Source: Boesenbergia rotunda (Eukaryota > Streptophyta > Magnoliopsida > Zingiberales > Zingiberaceae). Taken from it: a stretch of DNA of 64,000 nt. Positions 23,854 through 35,900 of the stretch are shown here, piece by piece. Positions within the stretch are counted from its first letter, which is position 1. Each line of letters opens with the position of its first letter. The stretch is from the NCBI GenBank assembly GCA_024364735.1, contig JAGFNQ010001609.1, positions 186,001-250,000 of the forward strand. Reading direction: 5' to 3'. The notes under the pieces are model-generated. The model was given only the letters and a program-made list of their open reading frames with translations. It had not been told where the DNA came from and ran no database searches. Both the position numbers and the translations under genes were made by a program.

Positions 23854-24899
23854 CAAGAAGGTACTATAAAAGGGGCTTCACCCCTTTGATTCCAGAACAA
23901 CTATTTTCCAACTCAAGCACTCAAACATGCTCCATCATTCTTCCATACTCAAGTTTCTCGCGCTGACAACGCTCAAGATCGATGACACGCTACTCGAGAG
24001 TCTTCGCCATTTCCTTTGTGTTGTCGGTATAATTGTATTTTATTGCTTAATCTGTATTCGAAGCTTTTCACTTGTATCATTTTTTGAAATATAGAATTGC
24101 CCAACAAAAATGGTCAAGGACCATGGGCCTTGGAGTAGGAGTTGTTACTGACTCCAAACCGAGTAAAAAGAAAATGAGTTAGTATTGTTTTACTTTCCGC
24201 TGCGTATTATCTACATTTTCAAAAAATTTAAGTAGCCGATATTCACCCCCCTTATCAACCACAACGATCCCACATCTATATCCTTGTAGAGATCCTAACT
24301 ATGTACTAGTATTAGCCATGCAGAAGCGCACCGGAGTGCTTCCCCCTTTGGCATCTAATGCCACTAAATAGAATAGGTAACCTAGAGAGTCCGGTTAAAG
24401 GATTACCCTTGTCAGGGAGGGCTCCCCGATTATACGTCTCTAGGTTATGCTAGACATTTCCTAACAGGGGATAGGGAGAAACTCATTAAGTCAAGTTAGC
24501 TAACCTCTTATAAGGGATTGACCTCCATTTCGAGACAGTGCGCAAGATATCTAGTTAATGGTAGCCCCTATCACTAAGGCTGTCCATTCATACAATCTCA
24601 GACACTCCCTCTATGTGACTACCAAACCCTCACAATTACATGTATTTATCATTTAAACATTTTAACAAACACCTGGTAAGCAACATACACATAAAATAAC
24701 GCATGAACATTTCATTTGATAAGAAAATACTTCAATACATAGTTTATACAACATCATCGCATCGTAGCTACCTCCAACATCTTAGATATGGAGAACTACT
24801 CCATTGCGAAGTAAATACAATAAGAAAATAAGATAAAAGCTTTTACAACCCTAAACTTGTAAGAAAGGGGAAAGAGAAAACTTATCATGGTGTTGTTAG

Positions 24900-26653
24900 T
24901 GATAGGAATAGCTCGGCAGGTTTCCTAAGCGAACACGGGGTTGAACATGAGAGACCTCTCCATGTCTATGGATTAAAAATTTAATCCGAATGGAGACCTA
25001 TCTCCCAAATGACCGTCTCGTCATCATATCAATCGATTCGAGTTACAACTTAGCCAAACTCAAAGTTCGAGCCTTGTAACTCGCCTAAACGATTAATCGC
25101 GGAAAAGACGATGAGCGGATCGCCGATTTTTGTGTTTATCTTCGGGTCCACGATATAATTAATTATCATACAATTAATTGACGAACAATTAACGAACAAT
25201 GATAACTAATTAAACACCACATACAATAATAAAACAAAAGAAGGAGCCAAAGAGAGATATACCTCTTTTTACCTCACAGTCTTCTACTGTATGACTCTCC
25301 CCTCTTGGACGTCATGTGGGTGACAATCTACCAAGACTCAGAATCAGCAAGGGTTCACTAATACCACCTTCTTTAATCCCTTTCCACTTACCAACAAAAA
25401 CCCTAACCTACGGTTTTCGGCCGGCCACCCCTTCACCTCCACCATGCGCTGCCGGCGACCACCAACATCCAAGGAGCTCTGGCCACAAGGGAGATGAGGT
25501 GTAGGAGGATAGGAAGATGAAGAAGAGGAAGAAGAAGAGAGAAAAGATCTCTTCTCCTTCTCCACAAACCCGCCGAAACCCTAGCATCCTTCTTCAATTC
25601 CGCCGGCGCCAACAAGGGAGAAAACAACCTTGTTTTTCGGCCGCCGACCACCTCTCTGTCTTGCTCCTTGCTTGTGCACGCCAAGGAAGAAGAAGTGATG
25701 AAGAAGGAAGAAGAAATAGATAAGAAGAAGAAGAAGAGAATGGGAATTCTCTTCCTCACCGCCGACGCCACAAAAACACAAAGAGATTGCCGCGGCGGGG
25801 TCTTTCTCCCTTTCTTCTTCCTCTTGCTGAACTCTCCTAGATCTGGTTGAAGCTCCATGCTAAAGAGGAGGAGCTGATGGAGGTTGAAACCGAAGAGTAC
25901 ACCTCCTTCTTCCTCCTTAAACCCGGCGCAAGAGAACCCCTAAGAGAGAGAGAGTAGAGAGGAATAGGGTTTTGGGTTGTGGCTATGGATGATTAATAAT
26001 GGATTAATTAGCCTTGGTTTCATGACTCCCATGAGGTATATATAGGGCTACGATAGGGACCATGAGGAGAAGTTGAGTCTTGGCCTGCTAATGGATCCAA
26101 ACCCGATCCATTAATGAAGAGTCATTCCACTAAAGGCCCCTCATTGAATTACCTCACCAACCCCCATATTTTCATATAGGCTCCACCTATTATGAGTACA
26201 TCCATCTCCCCGTGATTGAGATATCGAATGTCAGTCGATTAATTTAAATTACTGACAATTTTAATTAATCAACCTCTAACTCTTTGACTAGTACCATTCA
26301 ACCTTATCATCATGTTGGACCATAGTCCACTTGTAAGATTTAACATGATGAACCTTATGAGCTCATCAAGGGGCATCTTCATTTCGACTCACCAGGACAC
26401 GGATTCCATCTATAATCAACGGAACACCATATAAATAATATTATTTTCTAATTTACCGGGCCTATTGATTTAGCAGAATAAATCTTGCCCATTAGTAAAT
26501 CAAAGAAACAATAATTAAGTACATGTGCCCGTTATTATATCGGGATTTAGATCATGTACTCCATAATATAACCGAGGTCTGATCCAATTATGAAGTCAGT
26601 ATAAATTGGATCACCTCTATTTTGGTCCTGATCAATACACACAAAGTGCATTA
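24900..26653 (-). mobile_element. Element C 3' LTR, first part
   Basis: This is the plus-strand left part of the 3' LTR. It ends at 26653 with CATTA, where element S entered, and continues at 37251-37528. It parallels 55520-57270 of the 5' LTR throughout. The C/T- and GAAGAAG-rich segment at about 25330-25970 encodes only low-complexity frames on both strands and is not a gene. Confidence 0.85.
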
Positions 26654-27084
26654 TGTTGGATCGAGAGAACCGATAGAGGGAGGGGGGGTAAATATCGGAA
26701 AGCGTTCGAATTTAAGATAGAGAATTTGCACAGCGGAAGATAAAAAACAAAACACGCAAACACAGTGATTTTTACTTGGTTCGGAGCCTAGGTCGACTCC
26801 TACTCCAAGGCCCACGGTCATTGACCGTTTTCTGCGGGCAATTCTATAAGTTCGCAAGTCAGTTTACAGTATTGAGTTACAAATATAGCACAGTAAACTT
26901 AACAAATAAAAAGCTCTTCTATTACCGACGTCCGATGTAGGTTGTCTTTTTCGGAGCAGCGGGACGTCGTCGGCTCGAGTTGGGAGGTTTCCGGAGCGAG
27001 GCGCAAGAGCAGAAGAGTGTAGAAGCGTTGAATCGAAGTTGTTGTCGAAAGCCTGGGCGTTGGGTGCTATTTATAGCACCTCAG

Positions 27085-27384
27085 GGCGCCCTGGACGTCG
27101 GGGGCGCCCCCCCACGTGTCACGCGATCCGAGCTTTGCTCGGTCAACCTCTATCCCACTCGAATATGGATGAGGATTGACACTGGGGGCACCCTGGACGC
27201 TGGGGGCGCCTTGCTTGACTCCTTCAGCGCGGGCATCTCGGCTGGATAAGGGTAATCGGCTTCGCTGGCGTAGGCGTGGGGCGCCCTGGCTGCTGGGGGC
27301 GCCCCGGCCAGTGGTCAGCCAAAGCCTTTGTTGCTTCGCTTGTTTTGTGTTGCCCCTGGGGGCGCCCGGGACACTGAGGGCGCC
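27085..27384 (-). promoter_or_regulatory. Four GGCGCC palindrome pairs in 18-bp register, upstream of TATA (element S 3' LTR)
   Basis: Hexamer starts (plus strand) are 27085/27103, 27187/27205, 27280/27298 and 27361/27379. Each pair is exactly 18 bp apart; one member is decayed (GGCACC at 27187). Each spacer is 12 bp, typically CTGGACGCTGGG-like. A G-box-like CACGTG lies at 27112. On the transcribed (minus) strand the cluster is immediately upstream of the TATA box at about 27077. A regulatory role is inferred from position and from Sirevirus LTR biology. Confidence 0.65.
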
Positions 27385-27667
27385 CTGCTCAGCTACTTGC
27401 CTCTCTCCTTTGGGCATTCTGAGCTACAGACACACGTTCCTTCGGTCCTGCATCCAGGGTTAGTCCAAAACAATATAAAACAATAGAGTATTATGTTTAT
27501 ACAGCCTTAGCTGTCTTGGTTCTGACTTTGGGCCTCCAAAATGGAGCCCTAGGTCGAACCGACACCTATTGTTCCCTCGACGGGGAACACGTCCTCACCT
27601 ACTCCTCTCGGGAGAATTTACCTGAAGCCAACCGCTCCTCTGGTTGGACTTTTACCTGGCGGTCCTT

Positions 27668-28100
27668 TGCCAGGTCTTGGATACCGAGCTGTCCTTCGCA
27701 CGGTGCCTAGCAGTCCTTTGCTAGGGCTTTGTATCCTGGCATTCCTTCGCCAGGTGCCTAGCAGCTCTTCGCTAGGGCTTTGTTTCCTGGCAGCCCTTCG
27801 CCAGGTGCCTAGCAGCCCTTCGCTAGGACTTTGTTTCCTGGCAGCCCTTCGCCAGGTGCCTAGCAGCCCTTCGCTAGGGCTTTGTATCCTGGCATTCCTT
27901 CGCCAGGTGCCTAGTAGCCCTTCGCTAGGGCTTTGTTTCCTGGCAGCCCTTCGCTAGGGCTTTGTTTCCTGGCAGCCCTTCACCAGGTGCCTAGCAGCCC
28001 TTCGCTAGGACTTTGTTTCCTGGCAGCTCTTCGCCAGGTGCCTAGCAGCCCTTCGCTAGGACTTTGTTTCCTGGCAGCCCTTCGCCAGGACTTTTCCTGC
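27668..28100 (-). repeat. 51-bp tandem array in element S 3' LTR
   Basis: About eight units of 51 bp, each made of two half-units (…CCTAGCAGCCCTTCGCTAGG and …TTTCCTGGCAGCCCTTCGCC). The half-unit of about 25.5 bp is close to the 26-bp unit of the S2 LTR. Open frames crossing it (SSPSLGLCFLAALRQVP-like) are only the repeat read in frame. Confidence 0.8.
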
Positions 28101-28196
28101 ACACTTGAGTAACATTGTTAGATCACCAATAAACTTAACTTTGAATCCTTTGCCAATATCAAAACAAGGTTCAATATGGTGCTTCCTACACCAACA

Positions 28197-31100
28197 ATCT
28201 CCTCCTTTTTGATTTATGGCAACATAATTCAAAGTTAAGTTAAAAACTTATAACAGTTAAGAACAAAAGGTAAACAATGAAGTATAACTGTTTATGAACA
28301 GAATTAATGTAGAGTTAAAAAATCTTTATTTCTCATACTCCCCCTAAAACCCTGAATACTTATGTTATAAGGCACTTAAAATACTTAACTTTGACCTTTC
28401 CTCCCCCTTTGACATATATCAAAAACATACATGGGCGAACAAGGTTCTTAATAGGGAGTTTTGAGTTTTTGTAAAAATTTCTAAGTTTTTTGACAAAGTA
28501 TTTTTCAAAAAAAAAAATAAAAGCCTTTGCACCAAAAGCTTTTTACACTTAGACAATTTTCCATTTTGAAGAGCTTTGCAAGCCTAAATTTTGTTTAAAA
28601 CCAAAAAAAATTACTTAGGCAAAATTTTGAATTCAAATTTCCCAAAAACAATTTGTTTACCAAAAACATTTTTGCACACTTAGAAATATTTGTTTGGAAA
28701 CACTTTGTGCATTTTGGAAAACAAGATCTTTAAGAAATTTCTAGACAAGTTTTTCATCAAAAAACTTTACTTGGAAATATTTGGCAAAATTTTTGAACAA
28801 GTTTTTTGCTCAAACAAATTTTGTTTATTAAGGAAAATATTTACTTAGGAGAAGACATGCACTTAACAAAAATTTGAAACACTTAGAAATACTTAGAAAT
28901 TTTTGAAGCACTTTTTGAAAAAGAGATAAAGATTAAAACAATTTCTCTCTTTCCTTTCTCTCCCCCTTAATGTGAAATTCTTCTCCTAAGTTTTAAACCA
29001 TTTCTAAGATAACCTTTAAAAAAAAAGAAAACGTTTAAGGAAGAATTTAATTTCTACTCTCCCTCTTGGCCATATATCAATAACAAAATATATTTTGAAT
29101 GATGTTTTAAAAAAAATTTATGTATCAGAGCCTATGAGTTTTGAAAAAATACTTAGCATAATTCTTGAAAGTATAACAAAAAACTTTAAACTGCACCAAC
29201 AAAACTTCACTTAAAAAATATTTTATATTTGTAGGCAAGTCTTTTAGAAACTTCATGCACTTAGAACACTATTGCCTTTACAAGTATTAGTACTTTTCAA
29301 AACATTGTACTTTGAAAAATAGAAGTACTTTTGAAGATTATGCAAAAAAAATTAATTTTATTTTGAATACTTGACTTGATTTCTTTTCCAGTCTGACACA
29401 ATCCTAGGAAACCTTGTTAACTACAAGGACATTTTCCTAAGTGTCCTGGAAATTTTTCAACCCAAGTAAATATTATTTCAAAGGTATTTCAAAAATAATT
29501 TTATAAGCCACAAAAACATTTTAAAATAATATTATTTTGTACGACAAATGTTTTTGACACAATTTTGAAAATATAGTGTATGAAAACATATTATTTAGAA
29601 ATGTTTAATAACTCCTTTAATTTGACCTCCCCCTAAACTTGATACAGTCCTTGGAAGCTTGTTGACCACAAGTATTTTTCCTCTGAGTTCTTAGGGTTCG
29701 ATTTAAATTATAAGAATTATCTAATAACATCAAAACAAATAATTACCAAAAAAATATTTCAGAAATTCTTCTTTTGACTCAAACTCCCCCTAAATTTGAC
29801 ACATCCTAGGAGTCCTTATAGATCATGAAGTGGACCTTCCTTGTGTCTTTAGGGTTTATTAAAATCAAAAGAATAATTTTGAACAATCTTCTGAGTATGA
29901 TAACTTTCAAGATAAATTTTTGAAAACATAACTTGAAATGATAACACAGTTTTCGAAAATCATGATGATAATTTTTCAACGAGATAGTAATATCGAGGGT
30001 TTTTGAATAAGTTTTAAAGTATAAGGTTTTTGAAAAATTTGAATTTTTCGAAAAAAAATTAAGAAGAACTCCCCCTGTATCCGACACAGTCTGTCTTTTA
30101 TCTAAGTTCCGTAAGGGACTTCAGTGTTGACCAGGTTTGACTATATGGACTAGGGTTGACTATTTTGACTAAATCAGAATAAGCCCTAGACTCTATTTAT
30201 TGTGATATTTGACAAAAAGATGTGATAAATGAAACAGTAGAGTACAGTACAATAAATTAAAAATTAGAGGTAAGTTTGAATAATTTTTGCAAACTTTTTT
30301 TTATTTAAAAGGATAGTGAATCATGCTTTTAGGTCCTAGATGTCTCACCCGGTTCTACGTAGTCAAACATGTTAACCTTATGGGTTGAGTGAGACAAATA
30401 TTTAATTTTAACAAAAAAATGGTTAATTTTGAAACATTAAACCTTAGTTTTAAAAAATGATTTTTGAGGATTTTGAAATTAATTAGAATTTTAACATTGA
30501 ATTTTAAAAGTTAGTTAAATTAAATTTGAATGTTAAAAGTCAGATGAATTAAATTTAAATTTTAAAAGTCAGATGAATTAAATTTGAATTTGATTGAATT
30601 AAATTTAATTTATTAAGATTTAATTGAATTTAATTGATTTAATTAAGATTTGATTTTGATTTAATTGAATTAATTAAGATTTGATTTTGATTTAATTAAG
30701 ATTTGATTTTTATTAATCTGAATTAGTTGGTTGGGTTGGACTCAACTTTTAGGTCCTAAGCATCTCACCCATTTCTAAGTGACAAAACAGGATATCCTTA
30801 ACTGTTTTGTGAGATGCATATTTTAATAGAAAGATTAATTTTGAAAAGTTAAATTAATTTTTAAACCCAATTTAAATTTATTTTGAAAAGAGATATTTGG
30901 ATCTAAAATTAACTGAAAATTTGTGTTAGATTCAAATTTAACAAAGAGTAAATTGAATTTGAATTTCAAAAATTGGCTTCTAGGTCTTGGCGAAGCATAA
31001 GGCCTTCTTTGGCCGTAGCCTTATTGGATCATCAACCCTTTCCTAGACAAAGCCTTTTAGTGAAATTTCATCTTCAAAATTACTTTTTGGTAAATTCTGG

Positions 31101-31302
31101 TCTAACTAGTTTGGGTCTTGGATCGGTAGCTTCGGCTAGTTCCGCCAAGATGGCTTCCCTAACGTACTATCATCTCACCTCCACCCAATACTATGTTGTT
31201 CAAATTTCAATTAATTGATTTAGTCCTTACACTAACCAATCCTAATTCTAAGCAAAAAAGAACAAAAATAAAAAGAAACACATAATTAAAACAAACAATT
31301 GT
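28197..31302 (-). other. Non-coding 3' interior of element S with multiple polypurine tracts
   Basis: About 3.1 kb of AT-rich sequence without protein domains occupies the place where pol would be. On the minus strand it carries repeated GGGGGAG-type tracts (plus-strand CTCCCCCT near 28340, 28402, 28969, 29625, 29784 and 30069) plus the functional tract next to the LTR at 28197-28210. Around 29384-30140 the tracts are embedded in a diverged repeat sharing TTGACACAGTCCTAGGAA-like text. Two hairpin-forming segments lie at 30341-30396 and 30761-30817. Confidence 0.65.
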
Positions 31303-32427
31303 CTAAGTAAGGTCACAATTGGAGTAATACTCCGGATTTTCGAAATCAGCAAGATTATGAATTAAATTTTCTAACTTATTGACCTTATGTTTTAGGGTTT
31401 CATTTTCTTGTTTCAATTTTCTGAAGTTTGCTTTAATTAAGTTACATGAATCAATCACATTATTCAAGGTAAATAACGGATTTTCAAATATTGTAAATTT
31501 ACCTTTGTCGATCGTTTGTCCGGCATTCTTGGTAACTCTTTTATCTGTGCATTCACGTTGGTAATGCCTGAACTCCTGGCACTTGAAGCATTGAATGCGA
31601 CTTTTGTCCATTCATGCTTTTGGAACTGATTCCTTTATCGCCGTCAGTGGTGTCGTTCGAATCTTACGAGTAGGACATTCACTTTGGTAGTACCCTCTCT
31701 CCCTGCATGTGTAACAAATTACATGATTTTTAAAATCTGATTTTACACTTTTACCTTTTGGTTCCTTATTGGGAATCTCCCCCTTGATTCTTGCCGCCTC
31801 GGATCTAGGCTCATCTTCTGATTCTGTGTCTGAGTCGGACTCGGGTACTAGTTGAAGCTCCTTCTTTGGTGGTTCTTTGAGATTTTTCCCTGCAAAAGAA
31901 TTTACACCTTCCTCGACCATTACAGTATCTGTTTGATTATTTAATTCAAATTTTGAAAAGAATTCAAAATTAGTTACCGTCTCAGTCGATTCGTCGTCTG
32001 ATTCTGGTTCGACTTTGGATTCGGGTTCAGACTCTGACTCGGCTGTTTATGCTTGGACCGAAAGGGCAAGATAACTTACCTGATCTTCTTCTTCATTTGA
32101 GATCTCTTGATGAAGATTAATCAATTTTTCCCAGATTTCTCTAGCACATCTGCATGGACCTACTAGCTCGAGTTGCTCCTTGGTTAGGCCACATTGTAGG
32201 ATTACAGTTGCCCTTGCATCGGTCTCAATTTGGTTGAGGGTGTGTTCATCCAGTTTGTCCTACTCGATTGATGACTCATCTTCTACGGGAAACAAGAATC
32301 CCATTTGGATGATCTGCCATAAGTCCATGTGGGCCTTCAGAAGGGACTCCATTTGACATCTCCAAAACGTGAAGTTCTCGCCGGAGAATAGTGGTGGACA
32401 GGCACTGTTCCACTCATGGTTGGCCAT
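31303..32427 (-). pseudogene. gag of element S (three in-frame stops)
   Basis: One continuous frame of 375 codons runs from an ATG at 32427 (MANHEWNSACPPLFSGENF) to 31303. It has stops at 32260-32262 (TAG), 32047-32049 (TAA) and 31612-31614 (TGA). The N-terminal part has the Copia gag pattern (FSGENFTFWRCQMESLL, then a helical block near residues 85-120). An acidic Ser/Glu/Asp stretch follows, and two zinc knuckles near residues 212-225 (CYTCRERGYYQSEC, His replaced by Tyr) and 276-289 (CFKCQEFRHYQREC, complete CX2CX4HX4C). A coiled-coil-like tail closes it (LKQENETLKHKVNKLENL). No pol frame follows. Confidence 0.75.
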
Positions 32428-32952
32428 TTAGTTTAATCCTTGCACACAAAAGAAATAACAGAAATGTACCAAGACTTGGTCTTGGATTAGTAGTGCGGGA
32501 GAAGGGAAAAAAATAGCCCAAAATAAATGTTGCACGAATTTTGAAGCGAAATAATAATAAAATAATAAAAACAATTTATGATAAATTTTTTAAAAATGTT
32601 GATTTTGTCAATTCTGATTAATGATGAAAAAGTAGGAATTTAATGTTTAGGAAAAAATTTGCTTAGCACGATTTTCGAGAAAAATATTAAAATAATAATT
32701 AAAAAATTTTATGACAAATTTTCAAAAATTGTTCATTTTATCAATTCTGAGTTATGGTGAGAAAATAAGAATTCAAAATTGAAAAAGGCGTAAGAATATT
32801 TTAAACACACCTACAGATATTATTTATTTGAAATAACGATCGAGTGGTGTTGCACCACCTCGATTAAAGAAAAAGAAAAGAAATAAAATAAAAACTTTGT
32901 AAATCCGAAAAAAACTTTCAAACTGGTGGTTGCACCAAGTTTGAACTACCCC

Positions 32953-32964
32953 GCTTTGATACCA
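32953..32964 (-). other. Primer-binding site of element S
   Basis: Minus-strand TGGTATCAAAGC, two bases inside the 5' LTR, matches the 3' end of plant initiator-methionine tRNA with one mismatch. It fixes the element's orientation as minus. Confidence 0.8.
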
Positions 32965-32966
32965 CT

Positions 32967-35900
32967 TGTTGGATCGAGAGAACCGATAGAGGGGGGGGTG
33001 AATATCGGAAAGCGTTCGGATTTAAGATAGAGAATTTGCACAGCGGAAGATAAAAAACAAAACACGCAAACACAGTGATTTTTACTTGGTTCGGAGCCTA
33101 GGTCGACTCCTACTCCAAGGCCCACAGTCGTTGACCGTTTTCTACGGGCAATTCTATAAGTTCGCAAGTCAGTTTACAGTATTGAGTTACAAATATAGCA
33201 CAGTAAACTTAACAAATAAAAAGCTCTTCTTTTACCGACGTCCGATGTAGGTTGTCTTTTTCGGAGCAGCGAGACGTCGTCGGCTCGAGTTGGGAGGTTT
33301 CCGGAGCGAGGCGCGAGAGCAGAAGAGCGTAGAAGCCTTGAATCGAAGTTGTTGTCGAAAGCCTGGGCGTTGGGTGCTATTTATAGCACCTCGGGGCGCT
33401 GACGGACCCAAATGATATGTCACGAAAGTGGGTCTCAAATTTAGATATGAATATAAAATGCTGGAAACCCTTTTTGCAATAAAAAATATGAAAACGTAGT
33501 AAAGGGGCCACAGGTCATATTTTTCCTCGGGACTAGTTGATGTTGTGTGATTCGAGCTTGTATTTATGTGTCGTTTGTGAATTTTGGGTTTCGAATAAAA
33601 TTTGGTTTCAAATAAAAAATGGGAAAATCAATGAAAGCAAGAACTCAACTAAATGAGCTAAACGAAATATGGCGATTGATGAACTTAACCAATGAACAAC
33701 TCCATCAAGGCTCTTAAACAATTTCGGAAGTCCAAACTTGATTTCACATGCAAACAAACTCTAAACAAAGGAATAAGGCAGTGATAGCAATTTTCGGGAA
33801 CAAACACACTCAACACAAATGCTAGCTACAAAATTCAGAAAATTATGTCTTAAGCAAACTCCACTCGAACTAGCTACAATGTTTGGAAGCCGCTAATGCA
33901 AGGAAAATTAGAAATGCTCGAATCCGATTCTAACTGATTTTGGACACCATAGCACCCTAAAAATACCATAGAGCTTGATACAAAATAGTGCCTAAGCTGC
34001 CTTTTGATACAAGGTGCCGAAATTGACTTAACTTGATACAAGGACTGGAAAATCTGATGTGCCAAGAGGAATTGATGCTAAGTGCCCTAAAACATCACAA
34101 CCAATTCGGAATTAACATGCAGGTCTGAAAGAATTCAGATAAAATCACTGATCAATCAAAATGAATCAAGGGCAGATAGGAAATGCAAGAAATCAGAAGG
34201 TGTGTGCAGAAATGCAGAAATGCAGGGATAACATGTAATATTCAGCAACTGAATTGGATGCTAAAGCCAAACAACAACTGAAATCTATTGCTCCATGCTA
34301 ATATTCACATACAATTCCTAAGAACTCAATTTAATTGATTGTAAATGTAGGAATTGAGGCTGAAACACAACTGAACTGCCGAATGTGCAGAAACTGATGT
34401 AGAATTGATGCAAGTGCAGAAACGGATGCAGAATTTCAGCACTTATTTGAATGCCGAACAAGCAAACCAACAAATTGAAATCAATGCCCTAATCTACCAT
34501 TCGAAAAGGACTGAGAAGAACCAAAGATTACTTGACACAACTCAAGAATTTGAAACTGTAAATGGGTTTGCAGATTTGAAACTGCAATTTTTGCAGAAGC
34601 AAAAATTTGGCACGCAGCAATGCAGCTGAGTCCAATTTGCAGAATGGATACCAGGGTTTTGGAGATGAAACAAACTGAAAGGTAAATTCAGAAGAAGAAG
34701 CTAAAGACAAGAACTGATATAAAGGAAGAAAACTAATACGCAATGCTGTAATTGGAAAACAAATTCTGTAACTGAAAAGTTGATACGCAGCTAACAAACT
34801 GGCACGCAAGCTAAAAACAGGAAATAAACTGTGATTAATTCTAAAGGATTCTCTAACAAGCAATCTAAATAACTACTTGCAACATTGAAACACTAACTAG
34901 AGCTGGAAGAATTCAGAAATTGAAACTAAGTGGCTGATACGCAAAACAGAAACAGGACACTACAGAATTCAAAAATTACAGCTAGAACATGAAATTGCAA
35001 CAAGAATTTAAACCCCAATCACTTCATTAGCTCAAGGTCTCTTTGTTCGTCATGCAAAGGCTGGCCTCGAACCCCTAAGCTCAGCAAATCAGTGGAGCAC
35101 AGCTTGGATTGATAAACTTTGCTCAAACTGCACGCGGCTGAAATTTTCCAGTCCAATCTCTTCTATCTCAATGGATGGATTGCGATGATGGTTTGAAGAA
35201 CATCCGAGCTCACCTGAGAACCCCTACAAGCAGCTCAAATGATCGGAAGTGGCTTGTGGATGAGAAACAAGCGATTGGTTAGCAGAGATGCCGAAACCCT
35301 CAAACACCACTGTCCGGATGAACTTTGAACTGAATTCTCCACCCAAGCTATCTCCAATGATTCAAATCTCGATCTAGATGAAGAGTTGAGGTGGTCGCGC
35401 CCCTTGGATTGAAGAAATTATCTAAAAACAGTGAAGAAACGCTAAGAACTGAAGAAGAACATATTGCGGCGAGGAAGACGCGACAGGGAGAAGCGCTGGG
35501 AATTTTTGATTAAGTAGCTAACAATTGACGGCCCAGATTTATCGGAGGAAATCCAACGCTGATCTTGCTCTGATTTGAGCCAAACTTTGAGGATGTTGAT
35601 CAGGGGTCAGGATCTGCCTCGTGGTAGCTCAGATCCTCCAGATATGCAACGGATGGTCCAGATCAACCTAATCTTTGAATGGACGATCTAAAGCCCTCCG
35701 AGCTTGATCCAACGGTTGAATGAACTCTGATTGGGATGAAACCTTTAGATCTTGATCAGAGTGCTTGATCAACCCTAACCCTAGCTCGGATTGCTTCAGA
35801 TGGTCCCGGATGGCTCAGATCTAGCCGCTTTTGTATCGGACGGCCCGGATTAATCCGAAACTTGATAACTCAATCCGGGTCCACTTCCAACTCAAGTTTG

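Larger units (their letters stand above)
22964..24274 (+). mobile_element. Sirevirus-like solo LTR (S2)
   Basis: It begins TGTTGGTGTCGGAAGC and ends GATCCCACA, with a TCTAT duplication at 22959-22963 and 24275-24279. The first 100 bp match the start of the element-S LTRs on the minus strand (…GGAAGCACCATATTG at 28196 and 37245), so it is a diverged relative in the opposite orientation. Layout from left: a ~26-bp repeat array (23111-23265), a palindrome-pair region (23600-23853), a TATA box (23865-23871), and a tail ending in ATTCACCCCCC. No internal region follows. Confidence 0.85.
22703..24899. mobile_element. Old repeat D, left part (interrupted by a solo LTR)
   Basis: The sequence either side of the solo LTR at 22964-24274 joins cleanly once the TCTAT duplication is removed. 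The right end at 24899 is continued at 57565 once element C is removed (shared GTTAG). The phrase GGAATTCGCAAGTGCACAAA near 22720 followed by CAATCCACAGGGACTG is of a kind often seen in plant LTR elements. No protein domain is visible. Type and true ends of this oldest layer are uncertain. Confidence 0.4.
26654..28196 (-). mobile_element. Element S 3' LTR
   Basis: The uninterrupted 1543-bp LTR. Reading on the minus strand: a 51-bp repeat array (28100-27668), a palindrome-pair cluster (27384-27085), a TATA box (CTATAAATAG around 27077-27067), then R-U5 ending in CTCTCGATCCAACA. It differs from the 5' LTR by scattered substitutions (about 2-3% by eye) and by gain or loss of palindrome units. 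Confidence 0.85.

Noticed and set aside
25316..25858. Open frames on both strands in a C/T-rich segment
   Set aside because: They lie inside an element-C LTR, are low-complexity (GAAGAAG and CTTCTT runs), and the frames are not kept intact in the other LTR at 55965-56485.
27667..27957. Frame with repeated LGLCFLAALRQVPSSPS-like text
   Set aside because: 51 is a multiple of 3, so a 51-bp repeat stays open in any frame lacking a stop. It sits in LTR U3 and its copy at 36733-37161 shifts register.
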